From the NCBI RefSeq assembly GCF_019721995.1, contig NZ_BLYC01000002.1:248001-312000 (forward strand): a DNA stretch of 64,000 bases. Reading direction: 5' to 3'. This document shows, piece by piece, positions 9,494 to 18,292 of the stretch. The notes beneath the pieces are model-generated. The model saw only the letters and a list, made by a program, of their open reading frames with translations, was not told the DNA's origin and searched no databases. The translations under genes and the position numbers were made by a program. This stretch comes from Bathymodiolus japonicus methanotrophic gill symbiont (GTDB lineage Bacteria > Pseudomonadota > Gammaproteobacteria > Methylococcales > Methylomonadaceae). Every line of letters begins with the position of its first letter. Positions within the stretch are counted from its first letter, which is position 1.

Positions 9494-10131
9494 TTAGATG
9501 CTGATTCGCGCGTAGCGCGAAGCCATCATCCGAACCGTTTGTTGGACAAGTCCGGCCCGTTCATCACCTTTCATGAAGTACACTATTGAAACCATCAGTG
9601 TTCCCCTATCAATTGAGGCCGTGAAACTAACCTCGCCACAAGAGAGCTCATAAAGCACTGTAAAGACATTCCTGTTATTATTGCGTTTTGAACTGCTCGA
9701 ATGGTATACGAGCTGATACGAGATATTCTTGCCTGGAAAAATAATGGATTCACAAAACGATCTCGTTTTTGGGTCTGTTGCTGCCTTATCTCCAGAGCCT
9801 CGCTATATTTTTTATCCGATGGATGAATCAATTCTGGCTGTTGTGTTTTTGAGATCTCTTCAAACACGCGGATTAAATTATAGCTCATTGCAGCCAGGCG
9901 CATTTGATTTTCAAGTGAGCGGGTATTGGAAGACCAAGCTTTAGTTTCCTTGAAATTACTTTTAGTGTTATTGAATGTCTTTTCAATCCTCCATCGTTTG
10001 AAATATAGCATGGCAATGGCTCCAGGGTTAATAGTCATTGGCAAGGTTGTCACAAACCGGTGAAGTTTTCCGGTTTCTGGATCACGGTAATCCACCACGT
10101 TAAATTTGATGCCCTTGTTTTCGTACACTAT

Positions 10132-10391
10132 CGCTGTCAGCCCCGGACGGGCTGATAGTCTCCAGAAGGCGCAGGGAAATTTGCCAATCCGAAGTGCGCG
10201 ATAGCGCGCGAGGGAGGCTAAAATTTTATCCCGAATAGCCGTAGAGCCATTTGTGGTAGCCATGACTGAGCTGCTTTGTGCTCAGTCTGTGGCGGACGCA
10301 GGGCGGCTGGAGCATCTCCTATTCGCTGCGTAGGTGAACGAATTACGGCGACAGGAGTCCCGGAATTTCGTGAGGTAGCATGGCGCGCCTG
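10132..10391 (+). repeat. Type B structured repeat (260 bp)
   Basis: It begins CGCTGTCAGCCCCGG and ends GGCGCGCCTG. Stems: TCAGCCC/GGGCTGA (10137-10155), GGGAAATTT with AAATTT...CCC (10174-10232), GCGCG/CGCGC (10196-10209), GACTGAGC/GCTCAGTC (10264-10287). ISx sequence continues on both sides, with a 4-bp difference from copy 3 at the junction and no duplication. Confidence 0.9.
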
Positions 10392-10468
10392 GCTTCAACT
10401 CCTGTATTGATCTCATGCTGGGAGTCAAAAGGGATAGACTCAACCAGAGTCGCAATTGAATTTTCTTT

Positions 10469-10644
10469 GTAACTACTCAGCGTAATTTAAACTCATAACA
10501 GATTGATTTAAAATAATAATTAATGTATCTCTCTGAATTTTAGTCCAATTTTCACCCCTTTTTAAAGGTGAAAATGACTAAAGTCAGGTTAAATTAAAAT
10601 ATATCCATTTGATTTTAAAGTTAAAAAACACGCTGAGTAGTTAC
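10469..10644 (+). mobile_element. M66 MITE (176 bp, IS66-derived)
   Basis: GTAACTACTCAGCG and its inverse bound the element. A perfect 8-bp duplication, TTTTCTTT, flanks it (10461-10468 and 10645-10652). Ends and duplication length are those of IS66-family elements; the resident IS66 at 41754 has the same ends. The orientation is opposite to the copy at 58186. Confidence 0.93.
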
Positions 10645-10763
10645 TTTTCTTTTAGCATTGAAATCATGTAATTAGCACGTCGTTTCTGCCGATCCCACCA
10701 GACAAAGTCGGTGACGGCTTTATCGTAGACATAGAGATGTTTCTGAGAGCTGTTATTTTCCTT

Positions 10764-11023
10764 CGCTGTCAGCCCCGGACGGGCTGATAGTCTCCAGAAG
10801 GCGCAGGGAAATTTGCCAATCCGAAGTGCGCGATAGCGCGCGAGGGAGGCTAAAATTTTATCCCGAATAGCCGTAGAGCCATTTGTGGTAGCCATGACTG
10901 AGCTGCTTTGTGCTCAGTCTGTGGCGGACGCAGGGCGGCTGGAGCATCTCCTATTCGCTGCGTAGGTAAACGAATTACGGCGACAGGAGTCCCGGAATTT
11001 CGTGAGGTAGCATGGCGCGCCTG
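10764..11023 (+). repeat. Type B structured repeat (260 bp)
   Basis: Identical in layout to the copy at 10132. Removing it rejoins TTTTCCTT-GTTTTGC, which matches the uninterrupted ISx copies apart from one base. There is no target duplication. Confidence 0.92.
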
Positions 11024-12078
11024 GTTTTGCTTTTCAATATGATCTCGTAACACAGGTATTTCTTGATGTCTCTGAGTTCCGTTTGTCACCAGACAAAGAA
11101 ATCTGAGCAACCCACTTCTGAGATTCAACGCGTAAATCCCCCCGGCCGCATAAACTTTCCCCTTACTGTTTTTTTCAGTATGGCAGGTATGATCAATAAA
11201 ATGTCCATCCGCTGCTTCTATGGTGTATTCGTCAAGTTCCGGGAATGCTTTAAGATAATCAATGCCTTGCGATAGCAGTGTTCAGAGTGAAGATGATAGC
11301 TCTGCTGTTCAAATGCCTCAAGCATACTTGTTCGTCTATGCGACTTCAGTGATTTAAAATACGTTGAGTGGGGAAGCAGCTGGCCATAAATCTGTTCATT
11401 GGTTTGGAGGAAATGGCGACCACTATCGACCACACTGATACAGCGTAATAACCCAAGGCGAATAAAGTCGATATCCTTCAACTCTGGGCATGAACGAGCC
11501 CACAAAGGATGACGCTCTGCTAACAGGGCACGTTCCATACTTTCATTGCAGTGTTGGTGAATATGTTCAGAGAGTGGTAGGTCTTTAAGCATGGGTGATA
11601 TCCGTTTATGAGGTGATTAAAACGGAAATTTCTAGAAGAATTTTTTCGGCAATTGCAAGCTTTATTTGAAATTATTTGTTGTTTTTTTACGGTGCCTACA
11701 GAGTGTCTATTTGCTGTTATAAGTGATTAAAATCAAAAAGATGGAAATATTCGAGTGGTGCTACCTTCAGGTAGGTTATAGGCTGCTTTGTTTAGGTGCT
11801 TCTTCTTTCAATGGGAACACTGATGATCTCATTAGGATTCATATTTAGTTGCATTTAAGGGATGCCTGTACTAGTCATCGCAACAACCCACTACAAATCA
11901 CATAGAGCCTAAAAAACAAACCAGGAATCCTAACGGCACAAAGCCGTAGGCATAGTTCCAGTAAAAATAATTTCCAGATGGACTTGATAATGTAGAGCTA
12001 TAAAGCAGGAGAAACTTTTACGCAACACTATGTATCTTGGGGTATGATGGCTTAATAAATTTATAACAGAAAAAAACA

Positions 12079-14400
12079 TTGAATAAAAAAAATAATATTA
12101 AAATTATGCAGCAAGGTGCTGAAAATAGTCTGGACTTTAGTAGCATAACTGACCCTTATGCTCAGCGTGAAGCTGAGAAATATGCACAGCCCATACCTAG
12201 TCGGGAGTTGATCTTACAACTGCTGGAAAAAGGTGGTCGGCCTGTAGGGCGCAGGCAGATTGCAGAGGCTTTTGCACTGGAATCAGACGACCAGTTAGAA
12301 GCTTTACGCAGGCGGCTAAGAGCAATGGAGCGCGACGGGCAGTTATTATTTAATCGTCGTCAGCAATATTGCCTGGTGGATAATCATGATCTGATTCCTG
12401 GTCGAATCTTAAGCTATGCCGATGGCTTCGGATTTTTAAGGCCTGATGATGCGGGTGAAGATTTATTTTTATCCCCTAGGGAAATGAATCGGGTGCTGCA
12501 TAATGACCGTGCTTTAGTACGGGTCTCCGGGGTCGATAGAAAAGGGCGTAGAGAAGGCAAGATAGTTGAAGTGCTGGAACGTAATACTCAGCAAGTTGTC
12601 GGGCGTTTTATAAAAGAACACGGCGTACAATTTGTGCAGCCGGATAATAAAAAGATCACGCAAAATATACTGATTCCTAAAGGCAAGGGCGGTGGTGCAA
12701 AAAAAGGCCAAATGGTCGTTGCAACGATTATTGAGCAGCCAACATCAAGAAGCCAGCCTATCGGCAAGATTAGCGAGGTGCTGGGTGCACATATGGCGCC
12801 TGGAATGGAAATCGATATTGCAATACGCAGTTATGATTTACCTAGTGTCTGGCCGGATGACGTGGTTGAGCAAATTAAGCCATTTGCTAAAGTGGTTTCA
12901 GAGGATGCCAAGCAAGGCAGGGTTGATTTACGCGATGTCCCGTTAGTGACTATCGATGGTGCTGATGCGCGAGACTTTGATGATGCAGTATTTTGTAGTA
13001 AAACGACCAAGGGTTGGAAGCTTCTGGTTGCTATTGCCGATGTATCACATTATGTACAGCCTGGCAGTGCGCTGGATATAGAGGCACGCAAACGCAGCAC
13101 CTCGGTGTATTTTCCTGAACAGGTAATCCCAATGCTGCCTGAGGTGTTATCCAATGGCTTATGTTCGATAAATCCGGATGAGGATCGCCTGAGCATGGTC
13201 TGCGAGATGCTCATTAATGAGCAAGGGCAAGTGACTCGCGCCAGGTTTTTTGATGCTGTTATGTGCTCGCATGCGCGGTTAACCTACGACAAGGTGTCCG
13301 CAATGCTGGAGCATAATCACACTAAATTACGTAAAAAATATAGCGCTGTTTTGCCCCACTTAGAGGAAATGTATGCCTTATATAAGGCCATGCGTGGACA
13401 ACGTGAAATTCGTGGTGCAATGGACTTTGACACACAGGAAACGCAGATTGTTTTTGGTGCAGACCGAAAGATAGAAAAAATTATTCCGGTGCAGCGTAAT
13501 GATGCGCATAAATTGATTGAAGAGTTTATGATTGCTGCCAATAGCGCTGCTGCACGCTACTTGAATCGGAAAAAAATGCCGCGCCTGTTGCGCATCCATG
13601 AAGGGCCATCAGAAGAAAAAATTCGCAGCTTAAAAATCTTTCTAGGTGAAGTTGGTTTGCATATGGGGGGCGGAGATAAGCCGACACCAGTTGACTATAT
13701 GCATTTGACCAGCAGTATCAAGGACAGGCCAGATGCGCACTTGATTCAAACCGTGCTTTTGCGCTCTATGTCGCAGGCGGTATATAGCCCGGAGAAAAAA
13801 GGCCATTTTGGTCTGGCACTGGATGCATACACGCACTTTACCTCACCGATACGCCGCTATCCTGACTTAATGGTGCACCGGGCTATTCGCCATTGCTTGC
13901 AAGGTAAATCACCGGAAAGTTTTTATTGTGGATTCCCCGAGATTGCGACTCTGGGTGAGCATTGTTCAGCAAATGAGCGGCGTGCGGATGAAGCAACACG
14001 AGATGTGGTTAGCTGGCTGAAATGCGAATATATGCAGGATAAAATTGGCGAGTCATTTGCTGGTGTTATATCTGCGGTGACCAGTTTCGGTTTTTTTGTC
14101 GAGCTATCAGATCTTTATGTGGAAGGACTGGTGCATGTGACGTCTCTAAGGCAGGACTTTTTTAAATTTGACCCAACCAGTCACCAACTAAAAGGGGAGC
14201 GTACCGGGGTACGTTATCGGTTGGGCGATAGTGTTAATGTGACGGTTGCCAGCGTCAATCTGGATGATAAGAAAATTGACTTTGACCTGGTAGGTGTGCA
14301 GGGTAGAGGTAGTTTGTCAGCGGCCAACAAGAAACCTAAAAAATCCAAATATAAAAAGAGCAAAAGCAAAGCCAGAGCGCGTAAAAAGGTAGCTAAATGA
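12079..14400 (+). CDS. rnr: Ribonuclease R
   Basis: A 773-residue 3'-5' exoribonuclease of the RNB family that degrades structured RNA in the cytoplasm. Order of parts: N-terminal helix-turn-helix-like region (about 30-100), cold-shock/OB domains (about 100-260), the RNB catalytic domain with the acidic cluster DGADARDFDDAVF (about 293-305), an S1 domain (FAGVISAVTSFGFFVELSDLYVEGLVH, about 660-740) and a lysine-rich tail. The longest frame starts at TTG 12079; an in-frame ATG at 12106 is an alternative, and neither has a strong ribosome-binding site. It overlaps rlmB by 4 bp. The 250 bp upstream hold no gene. Confidence 0.95.
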   Translation: MNKKNNIKIMQQGAENSLDFSSITDPYAQREAEKYAQPIPSRELILQLLEKGGRPVGRRQIAEAFALESDDQLEALRRRLRAMERDGQLLFNRRQQYCLVDNHDLIPGRILSYADGFGFLRPDDAGEDLFLSPREMNRVLHNDRALVRVSGVDRKGRREGKIVEVLERNTQQVVGRFIKEHGVQFVQPDNKKITQNILIPKGKGGGAKKGQMVVATIIEQPTSRSQPIGKISEVLGAHMAPGMEIDIAIRSYDLPSVWPDDVVEQIKPFAKVVSEDAKQGRVDLRDVPLVTIDGADARDFDDAVFCSKTTKGWKLLVAIADVSHYVQPGSALDIEARKRSTSVYFPEQVIPMLPEVLSNGLCSINPDEDRLSMVCEMLINEQGQVTRARFFDAVMCSHARLTYDKVSAMLEHNHTKLRKKYSAVLPHLEEMYALYKAMRGQREIRGAMDFDTQETQIVFGADRKIEKIIPVQRNDAHKLIEEFMIAANSAAARYLNRKKMPRLLRIHEGPSEEKIRSLKIFLGEVGLHMGGGDKPTPVDYMHLTSSIKDRPDAHLIQTVLLRSMSQAVYSPEKKGHFGLALDAYTHFTSPIRRYPDLMVHRAIRHCLQGKSPESFYCGFPEIATLGEHCSANERRADEATRDVVSWLKCEYMQDKIGESFAGVISAVTSFGFFVELSDLYVEGLVHVTSLRQDFFKFDPTSHQLKGERTGVRYRLGDSVNVTVASVNLDDKKIDFDLVGVQGRGSLSAANKKPKKSKYKKSKSKARARKKVAK

Positions 14401-15140
14401 GTGTAGCTAAAATATTTGGCGTACACGCAGCACAGGCAACACTGGATTATGCGCCTACAAAGATCAAGCAAGCCTGGGTAGACCAAAATCGCAAGGATGA
14501 GCGTCTACTCTCTTTGCTGAAGGGCTTGCAAAAACATAATATAAGAGCGGAAAAAGCAGACCGTAAGAAGCTGGATAACTTGTCCAAGGGCAGTAATAAT
14601 CAAGGGATTGTGTTAGAGGTTGAAATGCCCGCGATGCGCTCCGAGAGTGATTTAAATGCAGTAGTAGAAAGCAATAAACAAGTTCCTTTCTGGTTGATTC
14701 TTGACCATGTGCAGGATCCACAAAATCTGGGCGCTTGCTTAAGAACGGCAGATGCAGCTGGTGTACAAGGTGTGATTGTAACTAAAGATCAGGCGGTAGG
14801 GATAACACCGACGGTATGCAAGGTGGCGAGTGGCGCGGCGGAAACCGTGCCAGTCTACCAGGTGACTAATTTAAGCCGCACTCTAGGTTGGTTGAAGGAG
14901 CAGGGCATCTGGATTGCTGGCGCTGCAGGGGAAGCTGAAAAAACGATTTACGAAATGGATGTTAATATGCCGCTGGCTTTGGTGATGGGCGCAGAAGAAA
15001 GGGGTATGCGCCGATTGACTCGGGAGCAGTGTGATTTTTTAGTGAAAATTCCTATGCAAGGTAGTGTAGAAAGCTTGAATGTTTCAGTTGCTGCAGGTGT
15101 ATTGATTTATGAGATTTTTAGACAAAGATTGGGAGCGTAG
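14397..15140 (+). CDS. rlmB: 23S rRNA 2'-O-methyltransferase G2251
   Basis: A 247-residue SPOUT-class enzyme that methylates the ribose of G2251 in the 23S rRNA peptidyl-transferase region using S-adenosylmethionine. The N-terminal substrate-binding domain covers about residues 1-75. The knotted catalytic domain carries all three SpoU motifs: LDHVQDPQNLGACLRTADA, LVMGAEERGM and PMQGSVESLNVSVAAGV. It starts inside the rnr stop (ATGA), a conserved arrangement with rnr that indicates co-transcription and coupled translation. Confidence 0.96.
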   Translation: MSVAKIFGVHAAQATLDYAPTKIKQAWVDQNRKDERLLSLLKGLQKHNIRAEKADRKKLDNLSKGSNNQGIVLEVEMPAMRSESDLNAVVESNKQVPFWLILDHVQDPQNLGACLRTADAAGVQGVIVTKDQAVGITPTVCKVASGAAETVPVYQVTNLSRTLGWLKEQGIWIAGAAGEAEKTIYEMDVNMPLALVMGAEERGMRRLTREQCDFLVKIPMQGSVESLNVSVAAGVLIYEIFRQRLGA

Positions 15141-15142
15141 TG

Positions 15143-16151
15143 GTGGGCATTTTTGATCAGTTAAGAGTGCAGACAGACGCTGAAAATCATGGAAACGGAG
15201 CTTAGCGAAGTGGTGATTTTTAGTCCCTGATAGGCGACAGGGCAATTCGCTGATTCGACGTGTGCTAGCAGCACGCGAGAGGAGCAAGAATTGCATTCCG
15301 AATAGCCGTCCAGCCAGTGAGGAAGTAATGACGAAGCGGCTTTTGTGCGTAGTCGTTGCGGACGCAGGGCGTTCAGGGCATCTCCCATCCGCTGCGTAGG
15401 TGAGCGAATTATGGCGACAGGAGTCCCGGAATTTCGTGAGGTAGCATGGCGCGCCTGCCAGAAGAAGTATTCTGAACAAAAAGAGGTAGATCAGCAGCAA
15501 ATACAGGCGCAACGCTATAAAAATGAAATTTTGCCTAAAATGCAGGAGATATTTGCCTATATGCAGGAACTAGTGAAATACTTAAATTATCTTGAAGTGC
15601 CGGTGTTGGTATAGCACTATAGTTCGCGCTATCCTGATCTAGGTACCCTGATGCAAAAGGATTACAGGATTAGCACGGATGACTTTGGCGGCCTGGCTGA
15701 TATAGAAAAAATAAGACATATCGATATAACTTTTTACTGTGCAGGAGAGGGGACGTTTGAGTATATCGTACGTACCAAGGTGGATATTGAGCATGAAATC
15801 TCTTTTTTTCATGCCAAGCGGCTGGCTTCTAGTACGAAGAGAGTTCCCGGACATAGGCAAAATGATGCACTTAAGTTCCAGGTATTACGTAAAATACCGG
15901 TGCGCTTTCGCTTTGAAGTAGACTATGAAAATTCACTGATCAAGGTGATGATTAATAACTACAGCCATTTTTCAGTGTATACTGAGTCCTGGGAAGCAGA
16001 TGCTATTGATCATGATTTTCTAGATATGGTGAAGCGCTATTTGCTGCGTAAAGACTCTGAATTTATTAAACCCGATATTACCGATAGTGCGCGTAAGTCT
16101 TTGCGTAAAAAGCTGGCAGCGATCAAGAAATCCGAGCAAGGCTTTTGGTGA
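15143..16151 (+). pseudogene. Conserved hypothetical gene split by a type A repeat and a stop codon
   Basis: GTG at 15143, two bases after the rlmB stop, begins MGIFDQLRVQT. After 35 bases a type A repeat (15178-15457) is inserted. Removing it exactly restores ...CAG ACA GA-C CAG AAG..., continuing as DQKKYSEQKEVDQQQ. The frame then meets an in-frame TAG at 15612-15614 and resumes in the same frame as HYSSRYPDLGTLMQKDYRIS to a stop at 16151. The restored protein would be about 242 residues, with a glutamine-rich coiled-coil-like N-terminus. Its function is unknown. Its position after rnr-rlmB suggests it was the third gene of that operon. The 166-residue 3' part could still be made from ATG 15651. 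Confidence 0.85.
15178..15457 (+). repeat. Type A structured repeat (280 bp), reference copy
   Basis: Stems seen: AAAATCA/TGATTTT (15183-15189, 15214-15220), CCCTG/CAGGG (15225-15242), GCAATTC/GAATTGC (15242-15248, 15288-15294) enclosing GTGTGCT/AGCACGC (15260-15276), AATGACGAAGC/GCGTAGTCGTT (15327-15357), ACGCAG/CTGCGT (15362-15397). The clean insertion into a codon of the gene at 15143 shows no target duplication. Confidence 0.93.
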
Positions 16152-16160
16152 GTGAATATT

Positions 16161-16198
16161 TCACACCAAACATTAAGTTACCGGCTTTGCCGGTGTGA
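16161..16198 (+). terminator. Hairpin after the rnr-rlmB operon
   Basis: TCACACC (16161-16167) pairs with GGTGTGA (16192-16198), and an inner ACCGGC/GCCGGT stem lies within. It stands just after the operon's last stop codon. There is no clear U-tract. Confidence 0.4.
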
Positions 16199-16220
16199 TG
16201 CAAATAGGTACTGCCGTTTC

Positions 16221-16500
16221 CAGGCGCGCCATGCTACCTCACGAAATTCCGGGACTCCTGTCGCCATAATTCGTTCACCTACGCAGCGGATGGGAGATGC
16301 CCTGAACGCCCTGCGTCCGCAACGACTACGCACAAAAGCCGCTTCGTCATTACTACCTCACTGGCTGGACGGCTATTCGGAATGCAATTCTTGCTCCTCT
16401 CGCGTGCTGCTAGCACACGTCGAATCAGCGAATTGCCCTGTCGCCTATCAGGGACTAAAAATCACCACTTCGCTAAGCTCCGTTTCCATGATTTTCAGCG
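16221..16500 (-). repeat. Type A structured repeat (280 bp)
   Basis: An inverse-orientation copy, CAGGCGCGCC ... GATTTTCAGCG, in the gap between the rlmB operon and the PLD gene. The flanks show no duplication (GCCGTTTC before, AGCGCACA after). Confidence 0.9.
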
Positions 16501-16546
16501 AGCGCACATAGTGTTTCGAGAAGTTGCTAAATCAGACAAAACTCAC

Positions 16547-16601
16547 CACGAAGATCATGAAGAAAAAGAAAACAAACTTCGTGTCCTTCATGATCTTCGT
16601 G
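16547..16601. repeat. Inverted repeat with CACGAAG motif
   Basis: CACGAAGATCATGAAG (16547-16562) is perfectly complementary to CTTCATGATCTTCGTG (16586-16601), with a 23-base loop. A degenerate relative (CATGAAGGGCATGAAGAGCA) precedes the hairpin at 40876. It could serve as a terminator or a small dispersed repeat. Confidence 0.6.
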
Positions 16602-16669
16602 ATGAAAATATAAGTCAAAAAGTCTCGTTCACAAGTATTGCGCTCCCGATTCCTGATAGAAAAATAAAC

Positions 16670-18271
16670 CTAATAAATCCTGAACGACTGCTGAATCTGT
16701 TCGAATTCATACAGATAGGGTTTTGCAACTTCGTGGTTCGCGGCGATAATCACTAGATCATGGGAGAACACTGACGTGTTATACCAGTTAAAACTACCGT
16801 CGATCACTATATAATCATCAATAATACAATATTTGGAGTGGATCGGAGAATAAGGTACTGCGTGGTCGTCCTGCCCATATACCAGCCCTACATGCACGCC
16901 AGAATTTCTTAAGCGCTCAATAACCGGTAATAGCGGTCGATTGAGTTCTTCTTCCATGCTACGTTCGATACCAATTTTACCTTGTCTGGCCAAATGTCCA
17001 TTGAACAGGATATGCACATACACGCCCCGGTTCTTCGCATTAATTAACGCGCATATTACACTGTCATTGTAATTACCTAGTAGTTCACCGATCAGAAACA
17101 AGCTAATTTTGATGGAATGGTGAGCACGGTTGATTTCAGCCAGAATAGCATGATGCGGCAGATAGTTTTCACCGCTCTGCATATGATGTCTGCCAAAGGT
17201 ATACAGTAAATTAAACTGGCTGAAAGGATCGATACCATAGCCTTGAATGACGCCGCCACGCTGGCTCTGAAAAATATTATCCAGCAGTCGGCACATGCCC
17301 TGGGAGTGAAAGGTCATGCCGGATTCCCAGTTGGCCCACCAGCGGTCAAAGGTAATATTAAACGATCCGAGGATGCAATCTTCATCATTAAAAATAATGA
17401 ATTTAGTATGCATATCGGGCTCGACTTCAATTAAATGGTGATCCGGACTGCAGATTACGCCAATCAATTCGACACCTGCGCGTTTTAAGCGCGCATAGTT
17501 GTCGCTGTTAGTCATGGTCATTTTGCGCCAGTCTACGATGCACTGCACAAACACGCCCTGTTCGCTGGCATAAATCAGGTGGCTGGCAAAGTCGGCGTCA
17601 TCGATACAATCGACACTGACTTTAATAGTGCAAAATTTGTCCTGAAATTCGTGTTTATTATGAATAACTTTGTCGATCAGGTCATGGATATAACGCTTGG
17701 GATGATACGGATGATTTGGCTGTCCTTTGGTAAATTTAGGTACCAGGTGCAGTGATTCAAAATGGTGATTGATCCAGTCTACATCGGATTGCAATTCATG
17801 CTCCTGTAATTCATAAGTGCGGTAGTGGTTCTGGGTGGAATGCAGGCCGTTTATTTCTCGGTATTGCGGGGTATCGGCATCGGGATGTAATTGCCCCCAG
17901 TCCATAAAAATATACTCTTTCTCTGAAGCGATCGAGCGCTCATCTTTATGGATAAGAAAGGAGAACTTGACGCAATTGATCACGCCAAAAGAATTGGAAT
18001 AAGGATGGATATAAAAATCCCGGGTGCGCCGTCTGTGATGATTCCATTTAATATCATAGGCATCGGTATCGACCACATAGGTTTCGCAAATATTATGCTG
18101 ACGATAGACTTTAAGGATGGCTTTCAGGTTAACCTGCTCGCCATGATACATTTCAAAGTCAATCTTCCCCCAGCGCAGAAAGAACTGATGGTTAAAATCA
18201 TTAACGCGTGCAAATGATCCGCCCAGCTCACCATGAACTGGTTTGGCAAAGTGCTCAGCTATTTGTTGCAT
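16670..18271 (-). CDS. Phospholipase D-like protein with two HKD motifs
   Basis: A 533-residue protein of the PLD superfamily, which hydrolyses phosphodiester bonds in lipids or nucleic acids. Two catalytic motifs are seen: HTKFIIFNDEDCILGSFN (about residues 288-305) and HSKYCIIDDYIVIDGSFN (about 481-498), both H-x-K-x4-D with GSxN. The first 200 residues are a separate region (FFLRWGKIDFEMYHG...) that I do not recognise. There is no signal peptide or membrane segment. It is the last gene of the 22288-16670 cluster, 21 bp after the EEP gene. Substrate unknown. Confidence 0.82.
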   Translation of the reverse strand: MQQIAEHFAKPVHGELGGSFARVNDFNHQFFLRWGKIDFEMYHGEQVNLKAILKVYRQHNICETYVVDTDAYDIKWNHHRRRTRDFYIHPYSNSFGVINCVKFSFLIHKDERSIASEKEYIFMDWGQLHPDADTPQYREINGLHSTQNHYRTYELQEHELQSDVDWINHHFESLHLVPKFTKGQPNHPYHPKRYIHDLIDKVIHNKHEFQDKFCTIKVSVDCIDDADFASHLIYASEQGVFVQCIVDWRKMTMTNSDNYARLKRAGVELIGVICSPDHHLIEVEPDMHTKFIIFNDEDCILGSFNITFDRWWANWESGMTFHSQGMCRLLDNIFQSQRGGVIQGYGIDPFSQFNLLYTFGRHHMQSGENYLPHHAILAEINRAHHSIKISLFLIGELLGNYNDSVICALINAKNRGVYVHILFNGHLARQGKIGIERSMEEELNRPLLPVIERLRNSGVHVGLVYGQDDHAVPYSPIHSKYCIIDDYIVIDGSFNWYNTSVFSHDLVIIAANHEVAKPYLYEFEQIQQSFRIY

Positions 18272-18292
18272 ACCATTTCCTTTTTATTTTTA

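Larger units (their letters stand above)
9595..11592 (-). pseudogene. ISx transposase, disrupted copy 2
   Basis: The gene begins at an ATG at 11592 (MLKDLPLSEHIHQ) and would end at 9595. It is inactivated by a one-base deletion near 11283 (HLHAETLLSQ becomes HLHSEHCYRK), two type B repeats and an M66 MITE. The YFKRWRIEKTFNNTK motif remains near 10000. Confidence 0.88.
9593..11825 (-). mobile_element. ISx copy 2 with three nested insertions
   Basis: It is bounded by CATCAGTGTTCCCC and GGGAACACTGATG. Inside are a type B repeat (10132-10391), an M66 MITE (10469-10644) and another type B repeat (10764-11023). Stripping these leaves an element like copy 3. No matching 8-bp duplication is seen at its borders, so flanks have rearranged. 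Confidence 0.88.

Noticed and set aside
9595-10263. A 222-codon minus-strand frame starting MATTNGSTAIRDK
   Set aside because: A chimera: its N-terminal part is type B repeat sequence and the rest is ISx transposase. The join is an insertion border, not a fusion gene.
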